From: Axinella damicornis
Taxonomy: Eukaryota > Porifera > Demospongiae > Axinellida > Axinellidae
DNA: 64,000 bases
Reading direction: 5' to 3'
Assembly (NCBI GenBank): GCA_963931865.1
Contig: OZ007509.1
Span: 17,722,508 to 17,786,507 of the forward strand
How positions within the stretch are numbered: the stretch's first letter is position 1; every line of letters starts with the position of its first letter. The translations under genes and the position numbers were made by a program. Below are positions 24,110-36,800 of the stretch, piece by piece. The notes beneath the pieces are model-generated. The model made no database searches. It saw nothing but the letters and a program-made list of their open reading frames with translations, and was not told the DNA's origin.

Positions 24110-24870
24110 GAGTTCTGTCGTTCCAGTATGATTCGGAGTGAAAACTGTTTACCTTCTTTGCAGAGAATGCTCCGGCATGGCCGAACCTGCCTTGAACACT
24201 ACAAGACACCTCAACAGTGTGCAGAGAATGCACTGGCACTATAATCTAGAAAAAGGAAATGTCCAGAGTTGACTGTTTGTGGTCAAGTATTTGAACAGGT
24301 GGAAAGCTTTACTACTCACCTCCGACCTGACATGGTCTAAGCATACTCATTTCTCGAAGAAAAAAAAATGTCCAGAGTTGACTGTTTCAGAAAGATATCA
24401 AACTGCTTGAGGAGTCCAGAAGTTTGCCCTCAGGATATCGGTGTAGCAAGAGCTATTACATGAGCTATGAGGACCTACTGGACACCTTCCAGCTTCCTGA
24501 CCTATCAATGAGGAGCTCGGACTCTCATTACTGTTTAAGATTGTACAAGAGTCATTTTTTTCCCGTCCAACATTTTTATAACCATGAACTCCACATCACA
24601 TCAGACTAAACCGTACATGTATCGTCAACCTTTTGCTCATACCAACTCCTTCCTTTATTCATTTGTGCCTCACACTTTCTCTGCATGCTTTACCTAGTCA
24701 CAGAATATGACAACTCCGTCTACTTTTAAGAATGCATTTTTCCCCTCACTCTACGTACCTTAGATGTTTCTGTTTTTGTGTGTCTTGGGGGTACTACTCA
24801 TTAGCTATATTATGCTATTCCTGTATCCCTTGCTGTTGCATAAAATTTCATAGAAAAAAATAACAACAAA
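24110..24870 (+). mobile_element. Probable 3' relic of a non-LTR retrotransposon
   Basis: The frame 24424-24609 reads SKSYYMSYEDLLDTFQLPDL and then SMRSSDSHYCLRLYKSHFF. This matches the general pattern at the end of many LINE reverse-transcriptase proteins (SY-LL--L-LP-L--RR--------YK). Upstream in another frame is HLNSVQRMHW, also typical of that region, so a frameshift or deletion separates them. The 3' part ends in an A-rich stretch (AAAAAAATAACAACAAAAC). There is no RT core. Assignment is from pattern memory; a rapidly decaying host gene is possible. Confidence 0.45.
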
Positions 24871-25130
24871 ACCCCCCGCTTTTATCATGCATTATATTAG
24901 CGGCAAGAACTTCCTGTGGGTGGAGCTTCACGGATGTGATCGACACCCCGGAATACACGCTGGAGTCTGTATGCGGGCACTTTGCCCATTTGGATAAATC
25001 AATCCACGGAATAAGTGATGTTCGAACGTGAGTGCAATCCGCTGTATTTATTATTATATTAGCCCCACAATGCCATGCATTCTGAATCTCCTAGTTATAC
25101 CTACCGCGGTAGTCAGTATATCGGCTGCGC

Positions 25131-25190
25131 GACAACTCGAACTCGAACTCGAACTCGAACTCGAACTCGATCTCGAACTCGAACTCGAAG
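25131..25190. repeat. GAACTC hexamer array
   Basis: About nine CGAACT units with one CGATCT variant; complementary to the 23700-23752 array. Confidence 0.8.
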
Positions 25191-25355
25191 TTTATCCATC
25201 CCCGCTTCAATAGAGCCATTTTAACACCATGTCCTAAGCCCACAAGCTATGGTCCACTGGTATACAGGTTGAATGGAGTTTCTGTTGTGCCGCAACAGCA
25301 CACAATGTGTGTCAACCTTGTAGCATGCATTCAAGCTCATCTTCTGGCTCTTAAG

Positions 25356-25430
25356 TAACCTTGTTCCCAGGCTCCACCCCAGCTTTACAGTACGGGACAA
25401 AAGCAGGGGAGGAGCCTGGGAATGAGGATA
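25356..25430. mobile_element. TAGCC-family element, degenerate ends
   Basis: TAACCTTGTTCCCAGGCTCC and GGAGCCTGGGAATGAGGATA form inverted ends of a 75-bp element in the B-C intergenic region. No duplication found. Confidence 0.55.
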
Positions 25431-25839
25431 GCGAGCTTCCAGATAGACGAGCATAATCTCGTGTAATCTGGCTGGAACCACCACTCTATCTACCCCCCAG
25501 CGTTATCTGACCACACCGATACCCTATATCACACAGTCAGAATATCAGACCATAGGCACGGCTCACCATAATTTTGAGTTCGGATGACAGCTAGCTAGCA
25601 CCGGTACCCATGCAATCAACAGATCCAGATCACTGATCAGATCGCGATATCGATCGCGAGCTTGTGAGTCACGTGGGTACGGGTACTGACGCAATAATTA
25701 ATAAATTTCCATAGGGGAATTCCCTCGGCCTACCCGCGCCGCCTTACAAATTTATATGTAGTGCATGTCTGCAAAGGACGTTGTGTTTTTTCTACTGATG
25801 TGTTGCAAGAAATAGACCAGATGAGGTGGTGATGCATTG

Positions 25840-28800
25840 TTATAAACTGCTTTCCTCATGCAGTAGGGTGGCAGTATCACTGGTGGTTATGTCATTTTCA
25901 ACAGCAAGATCATCTTGACCAATCATAGTAGATTTCTCGTTTAATTCTGCTTCCTCTAAAAGCTGCACTTCGTCATCTTCCAGCTCGACTTGAGTCACAT
26001 TCCAGTTCTTCATTTCAGTTCCATTCCCAATCTCCTCCTCACCTCCAGGTACTGGAACCAGGTCAGTCATCCCCCTTTGCTTCATGGACCGATACAGCAG
26101 CAGGAACAGAGAGATCAGTACTGCCATTAGTGAGATCAAGACGATTGAAAAGATGTATGTCCGTCTTTCAGCAGCCAGATATGCTGCATTGCCTGGGATT
26201 CAAAAGAGTAGCTATTGATGAAAAATCTTCCCCCATGATGGCTGTGAGACCTACCAGTGCACACACCAGGTTTTGGTCAATGCAAGCACTTACCTAAAAG
26301 AGGTCCTGTGAATCGTGATACAGACCCCACAGCAACCATGCCCCCCATTACAATACCCTGGGTATGAAAGATAAGGACATATATAGAAGTTGGGGAGTGA
26401 AACATATAGCTATGTGTAGCTCATTTCAGAATGGCGTACAATATTCCAGTGTGGATTTTATCAATCAATTCCATACGTGAGAGACTTCTGTAATTGTACA
26501 TGTAATCAAGCTCCACCAACAGGAGGTTGTTGCAATGCAAGCAGCTATATAGCAGAAATGAGCCTTGATGAGTACATATTAGCCGAATTGTGTACTGTAT
26601 GCAGTCCCTGTTCTGATTAAGCCTTCAATAATATACATTTGATTTTGCGTCTTAAAAAAATGTATAAGACACACCACATTTGTATACAGCTCAGCACGGT
26701 ATGTATGCGTTTAATATGACCCTCATCCTCAGGTTAATGCTTTCGTATCTTATAGCTAGTCTATATGTAAAGCACTACTCACCATGCTCTACCAATAAAT
26801 TCCTGACTGAAATATGTTGTTGTTGAAACGTACCTGCGGTGCATTTCCCATAGCATCTGAAACCACCAAAGTCAGTGTAGTGCGCCCTATTTGAAAACCG
26901 AGAACAAGAAACATAAAGCCGACTAGGAACTGCCCGAAAGTGAGGCTATTGTCCACACTTCTGCACAGCGGGTTACATCGTGGACAGTACTCTCCAGTGA
27001 GGCGGGAGTTGGGGTTCCAGAAACAGTGCCAAGGCGGCCCAGAAAGTGCTTCACACACACAGCTGGCGTTCATCTCACAGTAGTCTAATAAGCTTGTGTC
27101 AATGCCATCGGTTGTGAGACCAATGCAGTGGTAATCTCTTGGGTTTCGCACACAGTACTGACTCATGTTCCAGTCACCCTCATGCTGGTGTGATACTTCA
27201 TCATTTGAGCAGGTAGCCTTCAGACAGACAGTACTATTCACTAGCAACAGCAGTGTTCCACATTCTGTGGAATCTTCTGCGTCAGATGTACTTGAACTGC
27301 ACCTAACATCACTCTTCATGTAATACGTTTCCGTGTAACTATTATTGGAGAGGAGATAGTTCAAGAGACTTGCTGTGGGATCGAATCCACTCGCACTACC
27401 CGACATTTGATCTTGTGTGTCCGCCATTTGCAGTGTACCAGTCAGGCAGAGTTCTGCCTCGTGAAGGTAGCACTGGAGTACACCTGCCTCACTATGAGTT
27501 GGTCCGTGACACACAAGAGTGCTTGAGTTATCCACAACTGCACTATCCTCAAACAATAAGTTGATTTCAGTTTCAAAGAAGCTACAGGCATGCGGTGTGC
27601 AGGTACCAATGAACTCGACTTGCTGAATCCATGATGGTGGGTCCACAGCAGTGTATACACTGCCATACAAGGTATCATTCCGAGAATTCAATAACAGAGT
27701 TTGGATGATGTGCGGCCGCACCCTAACTGTGGATTCAGATCCAGTAAAATCTCCAGGCTGAGAGAGAGGCTGTGGCAGACATGTGTACGGTGTACTGCCA
27801 TCTGACATAAAATTCTCTTCACTAAACTGATTGCAGGGGTCTCCCCTGATCGACTGCCAGTCACAGGTCAATGTGAGGCCAGTTATCACCAGGATGAAGG
27901 CAGTGAGACAGATGAGCCTGTTATCAAGTCCAAACTTTTGAAGAATATAGCTGCATGCACAAAGGAAAGTCATGCAGAGAAATTCAACAGAGATACTTCA
28001 TACCTGGATGATTAGTATATGTAAGTATACCAATGATATAAACACCAATGCGTACTTCATTCAACATACCATGTGAGATTGTTGCTTGAAAATATACTGT
28101 ATAGACAGTTAGCAGTGTATATATACTGTCAGCTATGGCATTTGGTATTAGCCTTGTTCCCCTACCCCGTTTTTTCCTGTTCTTTGGTTTGCGTTGACAG
28201 ATATGCGTCTTCGCCGCTCTTCTGCATCCGTGTATTATTGTCAACGCAAACCAAAGAACGTAAAGAACGGGGTAGGCCTGGGAACACACAGGACTACTTT
28301 GTCCCTCACTATATGCAGAAGCAAATTTATTCTTCCAGGTGTGTATGCATTATGACTTACATGATCCCATTTGAAACGATCACAAAACTAATTGTGCCAA
28401 TGAAGACATAGGAGGTATACTCGATGCTAAGGCCGAAGGTGTCACTCAGGATGGGGTTCTGCAGTGTCTCCATAACCGTGAAGGCCCAGTTGGTCACGAA
28501 GAAGGCAGAAAGAAAATAAGCCAATGTCTACACTGTCTGTCAGGGAGGTTTACAGATAACTTCTGAATCAATTCTGTCTGCATGAACGATGCAATGTTGC
28601 ATTTTTCATGGCCATAAAAGCCAGGCCGTCACATGCATTTTCCCCACTCAATTCCTTAACTCAAGATATAAGCCACAAATTCAAAATTATGTGTAGCTAG
28701 CTACTAGCATTCACTATACAGTGAGGATACGTATACTGGAACGGCCATGTGTAGCTTCCTAATGGTGCAGTTGCCCACTCCTCTGTTAAGGTCAGTCCTC

Positions 28801-30554
28801 TTCTCACGGAACAACACCAACACAAGTACTGCTAGTACCGCAGCGTGGATCATGAAGTAGTACCCTGGCCACCGGAACTGATCAAGGTTGGGGATTTGAG
28901 CTGCAACAGCTGCCAGACCTATAACGGGGGCATGTTTTCTGAGGATCTTTCTAATTGTATAGTACAAGTGCATGTCTTCACAAGCTACGACTTGCTCAAA
29001 TGTGAAGCACAGATAATAGCTACCTCATAGTAGCCTCAATCCCAGGCCGCCTACACCTCACAGGTTTTGATCGCTTTTACTGTAAGCGATAAAAAACTGG
29101 AGGTGCAGAAGGCCTCGGAACAAGGCTAGATAATGGCTACATTCATGCACACAGTGTTGGAGCTCATGTTGTAAGTACTAGCTGCATGTTTGTCAGTCCT
29201 TATGGAAGAACGCTAACCTGGGCCAATTGCAAGAAACGATGTCCCCACAGAGAAGGCTATGAGGAAATTGTTGTACTTGATGGTGGACTTCTTCTGTTTC
29301 TCGGGGGACAGGGTAGAGATGACAGTGGCACTGGTCTCTCCAAGGTAAGTACGGAACATCGTCATCTGCGCACCCTGGTACATCCCAATACACAGACGAC
29401 CTACATGAGCAAACTGTACTACAACTGGGCTGTTCTGAATTTTAAAACAGCTTTAGATTTATATATGGAGCAGCAAGCCGGCATGGAATCCGCAACCTAC
29501 GTACTAATGATTTGTCAACTCAACTTCTTCATGACCTTACTAACCAATCAGGAGCATCCATCCAAACTTGCCAACACCATAGAACAGTCCTCCTGTTGCA
29601 GCCAAACACAGATTGACCAGCATCAGGTGCTTGGTGCAGAAGAAGCGGAGGAGAATACCGAACGTAACGGCACCACTGAACTCTCCCACACTGGACAGGC
29701 TGACTATCCAGGAGTACCAGGATTCACTCAGTCCTAACCCTGGTTGGAGCTGTGTGGGAGAGGGAGGAGAGAGGGCAGTTGGAAGGGTGGTGTGTTTGGG
29801 AGGGAGAGGGAGGAGGTTTAGATGTGCGAGTATATGGTGTGCATGAGGCTAACTTTTGGACCATTCTAGGAGAAAGTGAAGATGTACGTAGCACACAGAG
29901 CAGCCTAAGCATGACAATACTTGACAGTGACTGATCCAGGACTTTAGAATCAGTTATCTAGGATTGACAGGGGTCTGTCTACCAGTTATGCACACGTTAT
30001 TTTAACAAAGCTCATGAAGGGGGGTGACTAGCCACCCCTGGATCAGCCCTTGCTTCATGAGCAATGTGACAGCTGTAAGCAGAAACACTAGGTGTGCAGC
30101 AGTTCCGTACTGTGGGATCTTCGGGGCTAGAACTGCTGGTGACAAACTGGTGGAGAGAGGCGGACGTAATAAAGTACCCCACTCCAATTAGTGACACCAT
30201 GCAGTAGATTACGAGCCAGTTTTTCCGGTACCGACGGAGTTCAGGATCTGAGAGAAGAAAATAAACGTATCCAATAATTGGGTATACACATGCTCACTAA
30301 AAAATCAAAATGCTGTTAAATACGTTGGCGTCCGTATAGTAAACAACCCCTAAACTACTGTACAGCATATGTACACCATATGCATATGATGTTTAGTCTG
30401 CAAAACCAGCTGATCTACGTAGTTCTCTGAAATCATAGAAATTCAGGGAACGAGATCGGTATCCATGCTTTGTCACAATGCCAAAATAGGTTAGGAATGA
30501 ATCATGCTTACTCATATTCTTGATCTTTACACATAGCTTCTGTAAGCAGGCCAT
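25840..30554 (-). CDS. MFSD8/CLN7-like MFS transporter C with enlarged luminal loop (9 exons)
   Basis: Third MFSD8-like paralogue, convergent with gene B and divergent from the Discs-large gene. Exons in transcript order: 30554-30512, 30247-30111, 29749-29545, 29400-29218, 28918-28737, 28527-28361, 27950-26834, 26357-26294, 26192-25840; total 2451 nt, 816 aa. The start ATG sits in a near-perfect Kozak context (GTGGCCATGG). Compared with A and B, the TM2-5 exon is split by one extra intron (205 + 183 nt), and the exon holding the TM9-TM10 luminal loop has 372 codons against 168 in B and 183 in A. The expansion is Cys-rich with many NxS/T sites, and ends in the shared CFWNPNSRLTGEYC segment. 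The tail ends DTATLLHEESSL, again an acidic dileucine. The exact end of exon 2 (CACA/GTACGG) is a choice among weak donors. In MFSD8 the equivalent loop is glycosylated and cleaved by lysosomal proteases; whether that applies here is inference. Confidence 0.85.
28149..28296. mobile_element. TAGCC-family element of the long-stem subfamily
   Basis: Long inverted arms containing CCCCGTTTTTT, GGTTTGCGTTGACA and their complements lie in an intron of MFSD8-C. The arms match those of the 414-bp copy at 31443, so this is a deleted member of that subfamily. Confidence 0.65.
29031..29128. mobile_element. TAGCC-family hairpin in MFSD8-C intron
   Basis: TAGCCTCAATCCCAGGCC faces GGCCTCGGAACAAGGCTA with an inner GATCGCTT stem as in the 9676 copy. 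No clear duplication. Confidence 0.6.
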
Positions 30555-30824
30555 GGCCACATGTAGCTATACCCTGACATAGGCTGATACCACACACAGA
30601 GCAGAGGTCACCGCCTTCCTTACCAGTCAATTAAATTGTGGGAGTTGTTTGGAATGTCCTCTGACGTTTACACTTCCGGTATGATTTATATTATTGACGT
30701 CCAAACTTGAAGTTGGGCGAGGCGGTCTTTTCGTTGAACGTCTTTCTGCCCTTCTATACTGTACTGTTGAAGAGCGTGCAGTTGTGAGACGCCAGAGCGT
30801 GTCGCCGTGTGAACAGAGAGGAGA
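30555..30824. promoter_or_regulatory. Divergent intergenic region between MFSD8-like C and Discs-large
   Basis: Only 270 bp separate the two start codons, so a shared bidirectional promoter is likely. Both ATGs are well supported: a near-perfect Kozak context for C, and a conserved MPVRKQ start with consistent splicing for Discs-large. No TATA box is obvious. A CCAAT-rich array lies about 1.1 kb downstream in Discs-large intron 1. Confidence 0.45.
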
Positions 30825-33800
30825 ATGCCTGTTAGAAAGCAAGGTAGGTTTTTGAATTTATGACACTCCCCCGAACTGTTTGTACCGTCGTTGGTTTGAA
30901 GCAGCTAGCTACGTAGACACAAAGTGGTCGCAATGACCCTAGCTATCATTGTGTGCGCATGAGTTAAGTTTGAAGTGTCAGGTAGGCTATCAGGGGTGTG
31001 TTGGTGATAAAATGATGGCCATCCATCAACCCAGTTTTGGTAGTGGTGGGTAACCCAGCTGTAGACAAGACCTAGGTGGTACAAGTGATCTTTGACTGAA
31101 GGGAAGTTGGGGAACCAATACTGCCTTGTGGATAGCACGTTTGTGATCTGTGCACTCATTAGAGAAATGTGCATATTTTATCCATTATGCATGTAACTTA
31201 GCACATGAAATGTAGAGGTCATGATGTCACCCCCACACATATGGCAAGAGAGTGTAACTGGCCAGTTAGCTTCTAACAATGTGCATATCTCAAGGGTGTC
31301 TAGCGTGATCGTTCAGATTGCACATTCTTTCTGCTCTGTGTAATACTCTCACATTTCAAGTTTATAAGCTGCTGAACAAACACACATCAAAGTATGTGTA
31401 GCACCAGTGATGTCTCATACATCATGTCTTGTGCCAATAGTCTAGCCTCGTTCCCAGTCCTACCCTGTTTTTTCTGTTCTTCGTTTTGCGTTGACAATAA
31501 TACACGGATGTGGAAGGGCGGCGAAAAACGGGGAAGGCCTGGTATTATTCATCACGTGCTTTATGTCAAGTGGACGTAAGGGGGGTGTGGCCGAACTTTA
31601 AAAAACGCCGACGAAGTTGTGAAGATCATCTGAGAGTCTCGACTAGCCGCGGAGTGTCGAACCGAGCTGACTGGATGATGAACAGCCTTCGGGACCTGCT
31701 GAAACGACTACAGGCCCCGCCCCCCTACATCCACCTGACGTCACTCACATGATGAATGATACCAGGCCTTCCTCGTTTTTCACCGCCCTTCCACATCCGT
31801 GTATAATTGTCAACACAAACCAAAAAAAAAAACAGGTAGGCCTGGGAACGAGGCTACCAATAGTCAGTATTTGGCTAATCCACCAATAACTAAAAGTTGC
31901 TTTAGATGGTAAGCAACCCTCGGATTGGCCAAACCTTAGCAACTGTCTGATTGGTCAAGCATTAGCTATCTCTCTGATTGGACAGGCCTTAGCAACTGTC
32001 TGATTGGCCAAACCTTAGCTATCTCTCTGATTGGACAAGCCTTAGCTATATATCTCTCTGATTGGACAAGCCCTCTGATTAGACAAGCCTTAGAAACCCT
32101 CTGATTGGTCGTACCATTGTTGTCTAAGTTACGTTTGTCACTATCCCTCGTGAACTACACCTTCACACACCCACCCACCCTCACATTTCACAGACTCCCA
32201 TCGAGCCCTCGAGCTTCTCGAGGAGTACCGGAAGCGCCTGTCACTGCCGGAGAACCAGCAACTCTACGATGCACTGACAAAGGCCATTGTTGCCATCCGT
32301 TCCCGACTCTTCCAAGCTCTCCTGGGTAAGACTGTTTGCGTCTGTCACCTTCTTGTGCATGTGTCTGGCCAGTCCTTGATGTCACTTACTGTAGCCGTCA
32401 GTAGACGCTCGTCATATGTGATGTACACGAATAAGTCCACCCATGAGAGAGAGCATGGGTTCAACTGAGACCTCTAGCGCGCCGCTTTGTGTAGCTTGTC
32501 TTTTGCTAGTGGTATATAAGAGCATCTGACTAGTAGTTGGAAGGACTGGGATTGAACTTCCAGCCAGATTTTTCCCCTCTTCTTGGTATATACTTCATGT
32601 CTAGTGTGTGTATTCAGTTACACTGTATGATTAGCTGTACTCTTTTGTGTATGTGTGTCAGGTGTGCTGGTCGGTGTATCGCTGGTTAGTGCATGCTGCT
32701 GTCGGACAGTGTTGTCACTGTGTAGCCTTGTCATGTCTACACATCCCAGTCTTTGCTTGCCGTGTTGAACCTTTGAAGGGACGTACCCAAGGGTGTGTTG
32801 ATCCTTTGAGGTGTGCCCAAGGGTTTTTTGGAGCATTTGAGGAGGCGTGCCCAAGGGTGTGCTGATCCTTTGTGGGGTGTGCCCAATGGTACATTTACGT
32901 GGAACCTGTGAGGGGGTATGCCCGAGGAGCATTTGAGGGGGTGTGTCCGAGGAACATTTGAGGGGGCGTGCCCGATGAACATATGTGGAACATTTGAGAA
33001 GGCGTGCTCAAGGGTTTTGTGGAACATTTGAGGGGGCGTGCCCAAGGGTAAGTGGGTGTATGCTATTTGAGTGGAAACCACACTACTGGTAGCCGGTGCA
33101 TCTCGCCCGTTAGGGCAAGCTCACCTTTTCAGAGTCATACCTTACTCTCACCCCGAGCAAACTCTGGTTATCCAGCAGCTCATGCCTACAGCTCCAGGTT
33201 GGTGGCATTCATACCGAGAACAGGTGGCTGGTCGTTTGTCTAGGATTAGTGCAGTTGGGACCACCAGTAGCCACAGGGTGCATTGGGACTGTGATGTTGT
33301 GTGCGGATTGTCTCGTGGGACGTTGATATATCTGGTAAGGGTGTGTCCACTGCGTGTGGGTGTACGATCAACAGCTGAGAAGATTGCTGAACCCATTGTG
33401 CCTCTTTCTTCTGTGGATCCAGTAGTGGAGTCCCCCACATTCCTTGTAATCCCAGTTGAATTCTTGCCATACTGGTTGAAGGATGAGTAGCTGGTCTGTG
33501 GAATGTGAGTACAGTGACTGCCAGAGCAGTGTTAAGTGGGCAGGAGGATGGTGGAGAAATGTGCATTGTCTTTCTGCGCTAGGCAGTCTTGGAAGGTGGC
33601 ATTCCGGAGTTTGAAGTGGAACGGGGTGGTCAACTCTCCTGTGTAGACAACGCTGGTCCCAAGGTGACCACAGGTTCTACTGTATTAGCATTTTGAGTGG
33701 ACTATGTTACTCAGGTGGTCTGGTCTTGTATTACAACATGAACTAAATCAATGGACAGTATTTTACTGACATTATCATCAGATGCCTCATGACCGATCAC

Positions 33801-36800
33801 GTGACTGCACTTTAAATCACATAGCACACACTTTGGTGTGCAATATGCTCTACACAGACCAAAGGCTGTTTCAGGTAACTAAAATTGCGCATTTGGGGGT
33901 TTTAGTGCCTGAGGCAATAATTATAGTAGCCAATAATGCATAAGCTGAGTAGTGAATACCTGCCTAATCAAGCGACTGAATTACATGCACTGTTGAACTT
34001 TAATTGTGAACTCATGCAATCAGCTACAACGTGACAGCAGCTCTAATGTCATGTCTTAGTATCCGAACTATTGTAGACTTGGTTCACTACGGTTTTAAAC
34101 GTACGCAGGTCGACTCAATGTTGATCAGAAATCACATGATCTCATCTCCTAACCAGCTTGTCCAGCATGTTGCCACAGCCTCGAGTAGCCGGTGAAATAT
34201 GGTACACATGTACATACAATGTGTTGACCGTACTGCATACATACATGTACAAAGGTTGCGCATGGAGTGGATCTGATACAATTAAGGTGGCCGGTTAGAA
34301 AGCTTCATGGAAACTGTCCAGCATGCAGTATATGCTGATGAGGTCTGGAGGCACCACAAGTTCCCTTGTGAATCTCTAGCTTGTCCAGGAAACACTCAGA
34401 ATGTGTGGCTATGCATCCACTCTCGAGGTCTTTGTGTGTGTCACACACATTGAACAGTAACCCGTACTGTTCATCCTAGTTGGTAAACTTGGTACCTAGA
34501 GTGTGTCGCATGACCAGCTGATGATCTGGTTGGTTGACTTGTAAGGTATTGTCCAAGAATCCATACCTAAGTGTGTGTCATGTGACCAGTTGTAGTGTTG
34601 TGATTGGTTGACTTGTAAGGTCCAGTCGTATAAAGTCCACTTGCTGAGAACTTCTGCCAGCTAATCCTCATTTCTCTCCTCCTCCAGACATCCAGGAATT
34701 CTATTCCACGACGCTGGAAGATAAAACGAAGTCCACAGATGCCAAGACAGAGGCGACCCTGAAGCTGGCAGAACGCTGGGAGCAGCAGTCTCCGCCCATC
34801 CCTGTAGAGGCGATGGAGCTGGCCAATAAATCCCTGGAGTTAGCCACGGTAGGAGATCATGACCTTATTCCCAGTCCTTCTTCACCTCCAGTCACTGATC
34901 GCTTATACTGTAAGCGATCAATGACTCGAGGTGTGGAAGGACTGGGAATGAGAAAGGATTGTCTGGTTTGAGTCGACTTTCAGTCAGCAATGTACATGTA
35001 TAGTTTGAACCTCATTCCCATCCTTTCATGGGTTGCCTGCCTGCCTATCCTACTCCTGTGTGTACCTTCATGTAACCAGTTACTTCCCCTGATGGATAGC
35101 ATAGAAACATGTACACTGTACATGTCCATCACTGAGATCTAGCGCTTGTGATATGGGCAATTTAGGGACAGCAGTTATTTTGTGTTGTTACCGATAGTCA
35201 TCTAGGAGTAATGGGCATTCAGTAGTCCCGTGGATGTCAGAATGTTTGCAAGGCAGACGATGAACACCACTTGTTGGGCACCGCCCACCATGTGGCCACC
35301 TGACGTCATAGCGCGTTACCAGATCTCCCTGGTGTTCCCCTGCCGTATTTTGCATACTGAAAGACTGGTGGGTGGGAAGCCTTTGGATGGACAGTACAAG
35401 AAAGGGCATCAAGAGTTTCATCATCGTCCCCCATGTGTCTACGTGACGGCACCACTCCCTCCCTCTCCGTATTTTCATACTGCAAGCAATCAAAGACTGG
35501 AGGTGGGAACGAGTCCTGGCATCCAGCGCACCCAAGCACAATTGACACATCATACCTTACATTACACGTAGATCACCTGTGAATGCCTTGGTAGCTTCAG
35601 GCAACCTGTGCTTCCACGTTGGACGAGCACAACCAGAACAGGTGTACGCTGTCAGCTTTAGAGGAAGTGCTCTGATACAATGTACATGTACACTGTAGCC
35701 ACCAGTATGCTACATGGTGTTCCTGTCACATGTCCTACTAGCACACTAGAGGAGAGCCACGTGACAATGGACTCTTCCGGGCAAGCTAGCCACTTATCAA
35801 CCGTTGTCCAGTTACGGCTGTAGTACTCCAATGGCATGTACATACAGCCACAATAGGCTCTTCCGGGCAAGCCGGCCACGCACTATCATCTGTCGTCTAG
35901 TTAAGGCCCTAGTACTCCAATGCCATGAACATGTGCTACTATCATACCAGGAGCCCAGAAACAGCAGAGCCACAATGTACTCTTCCGGGGAAACTGCCCA
36001 GTAGCAACCGTCCTCCACTCAAATGACACATACATGTGACTGCTAGCAGAGCTTATGGTGCTAACAGAAGGCTAGCCTGCGTAAGCCTTCAGGCTATAGT
36101 GGTCCAACAGAGAGAACCTTCAGTGTTTCATTTCGAAAATCAGCCAGCGAGATTGTAGCGCAGTGAAGTGGGGGGGGGGGGGCGTGAGTCGTCTTGCATA
36201 CATAATAGTTCTTGGGTATCTTCAGCAAATGCCCCATCCCCCTACCTTTGAATAATGTAAGGAGCGAACCCTGGTGGTACTTTGAGCAGTAAGGCGAGGT
36301 TGGCTCTCAGCACACCCATGGTGTGCGGTGGTAAAGAGGCTCTGATCACTGAAGTATGCGTACAAGGGGATGGGGTATCATAGTTCCACATTGGATATGG
36401 AGAGAGACAGTGGATCCTGGTGATGGTACTTCGAACAATAGGGCTACTCTGATCACACTTGTGGGAAGCGACCCTGATCACCGAAGTATTTTTGCGTAGG
36501 CATTGGGTATCAAGCTTCCTGTAGTTAGTGTAGTTCTTCGCAGCTATTGCTGGTTGCTGTTGGAATGCTATTTCCCCCCATCTGAATTCTTCCCAGTAAC
36601 TAATCTGGCCCGCAGGGACTCTAATGTGGCTTGGAAACCGACCAATTTTGGAGTTAGGTTGTGTGGGGCATAGAATGGCTGGTATGTGCTTTAGAGCTTT
36701 GAACCTAAACCAGTTAACTGGTTGGTTTTACTGCTGCACTGTAATTTTGGTGATTAGTAAATAATTGGTTAATTATGGCAACTTTTGATAGCCCAATTTG

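Larger units (their letters stand above)
17790..25839. other. 8-kb gene-free interval between convergent MFSD8-B and MFSD8-C
   Basis: Apart from the repeats and elements listed separately I see no gene. Open frames here are short, overlap low-complexity sequence or lack plausible splicing partners. The interval 19050-19440 contains several GGAGCCACCAAGC units, a loose minisatellite. CTGTCTCCTCCAACTAATG-type fragments recur at about 19370 and 19830. Confidence 0.6.

Noticed and set aside
29186..29737. 183-aa plus-strand ORF.
   Set aside because: It is the antisense shadow of MFSD8-C exons 3 and 4, which match the paralogues on the minus strand.
33071..33490. 139-aa plus-strand ORF in Discs-large intron 2.
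   Set aside because: No recognisable domain, no consistent splice partners and no phase relation to the flanking exons.
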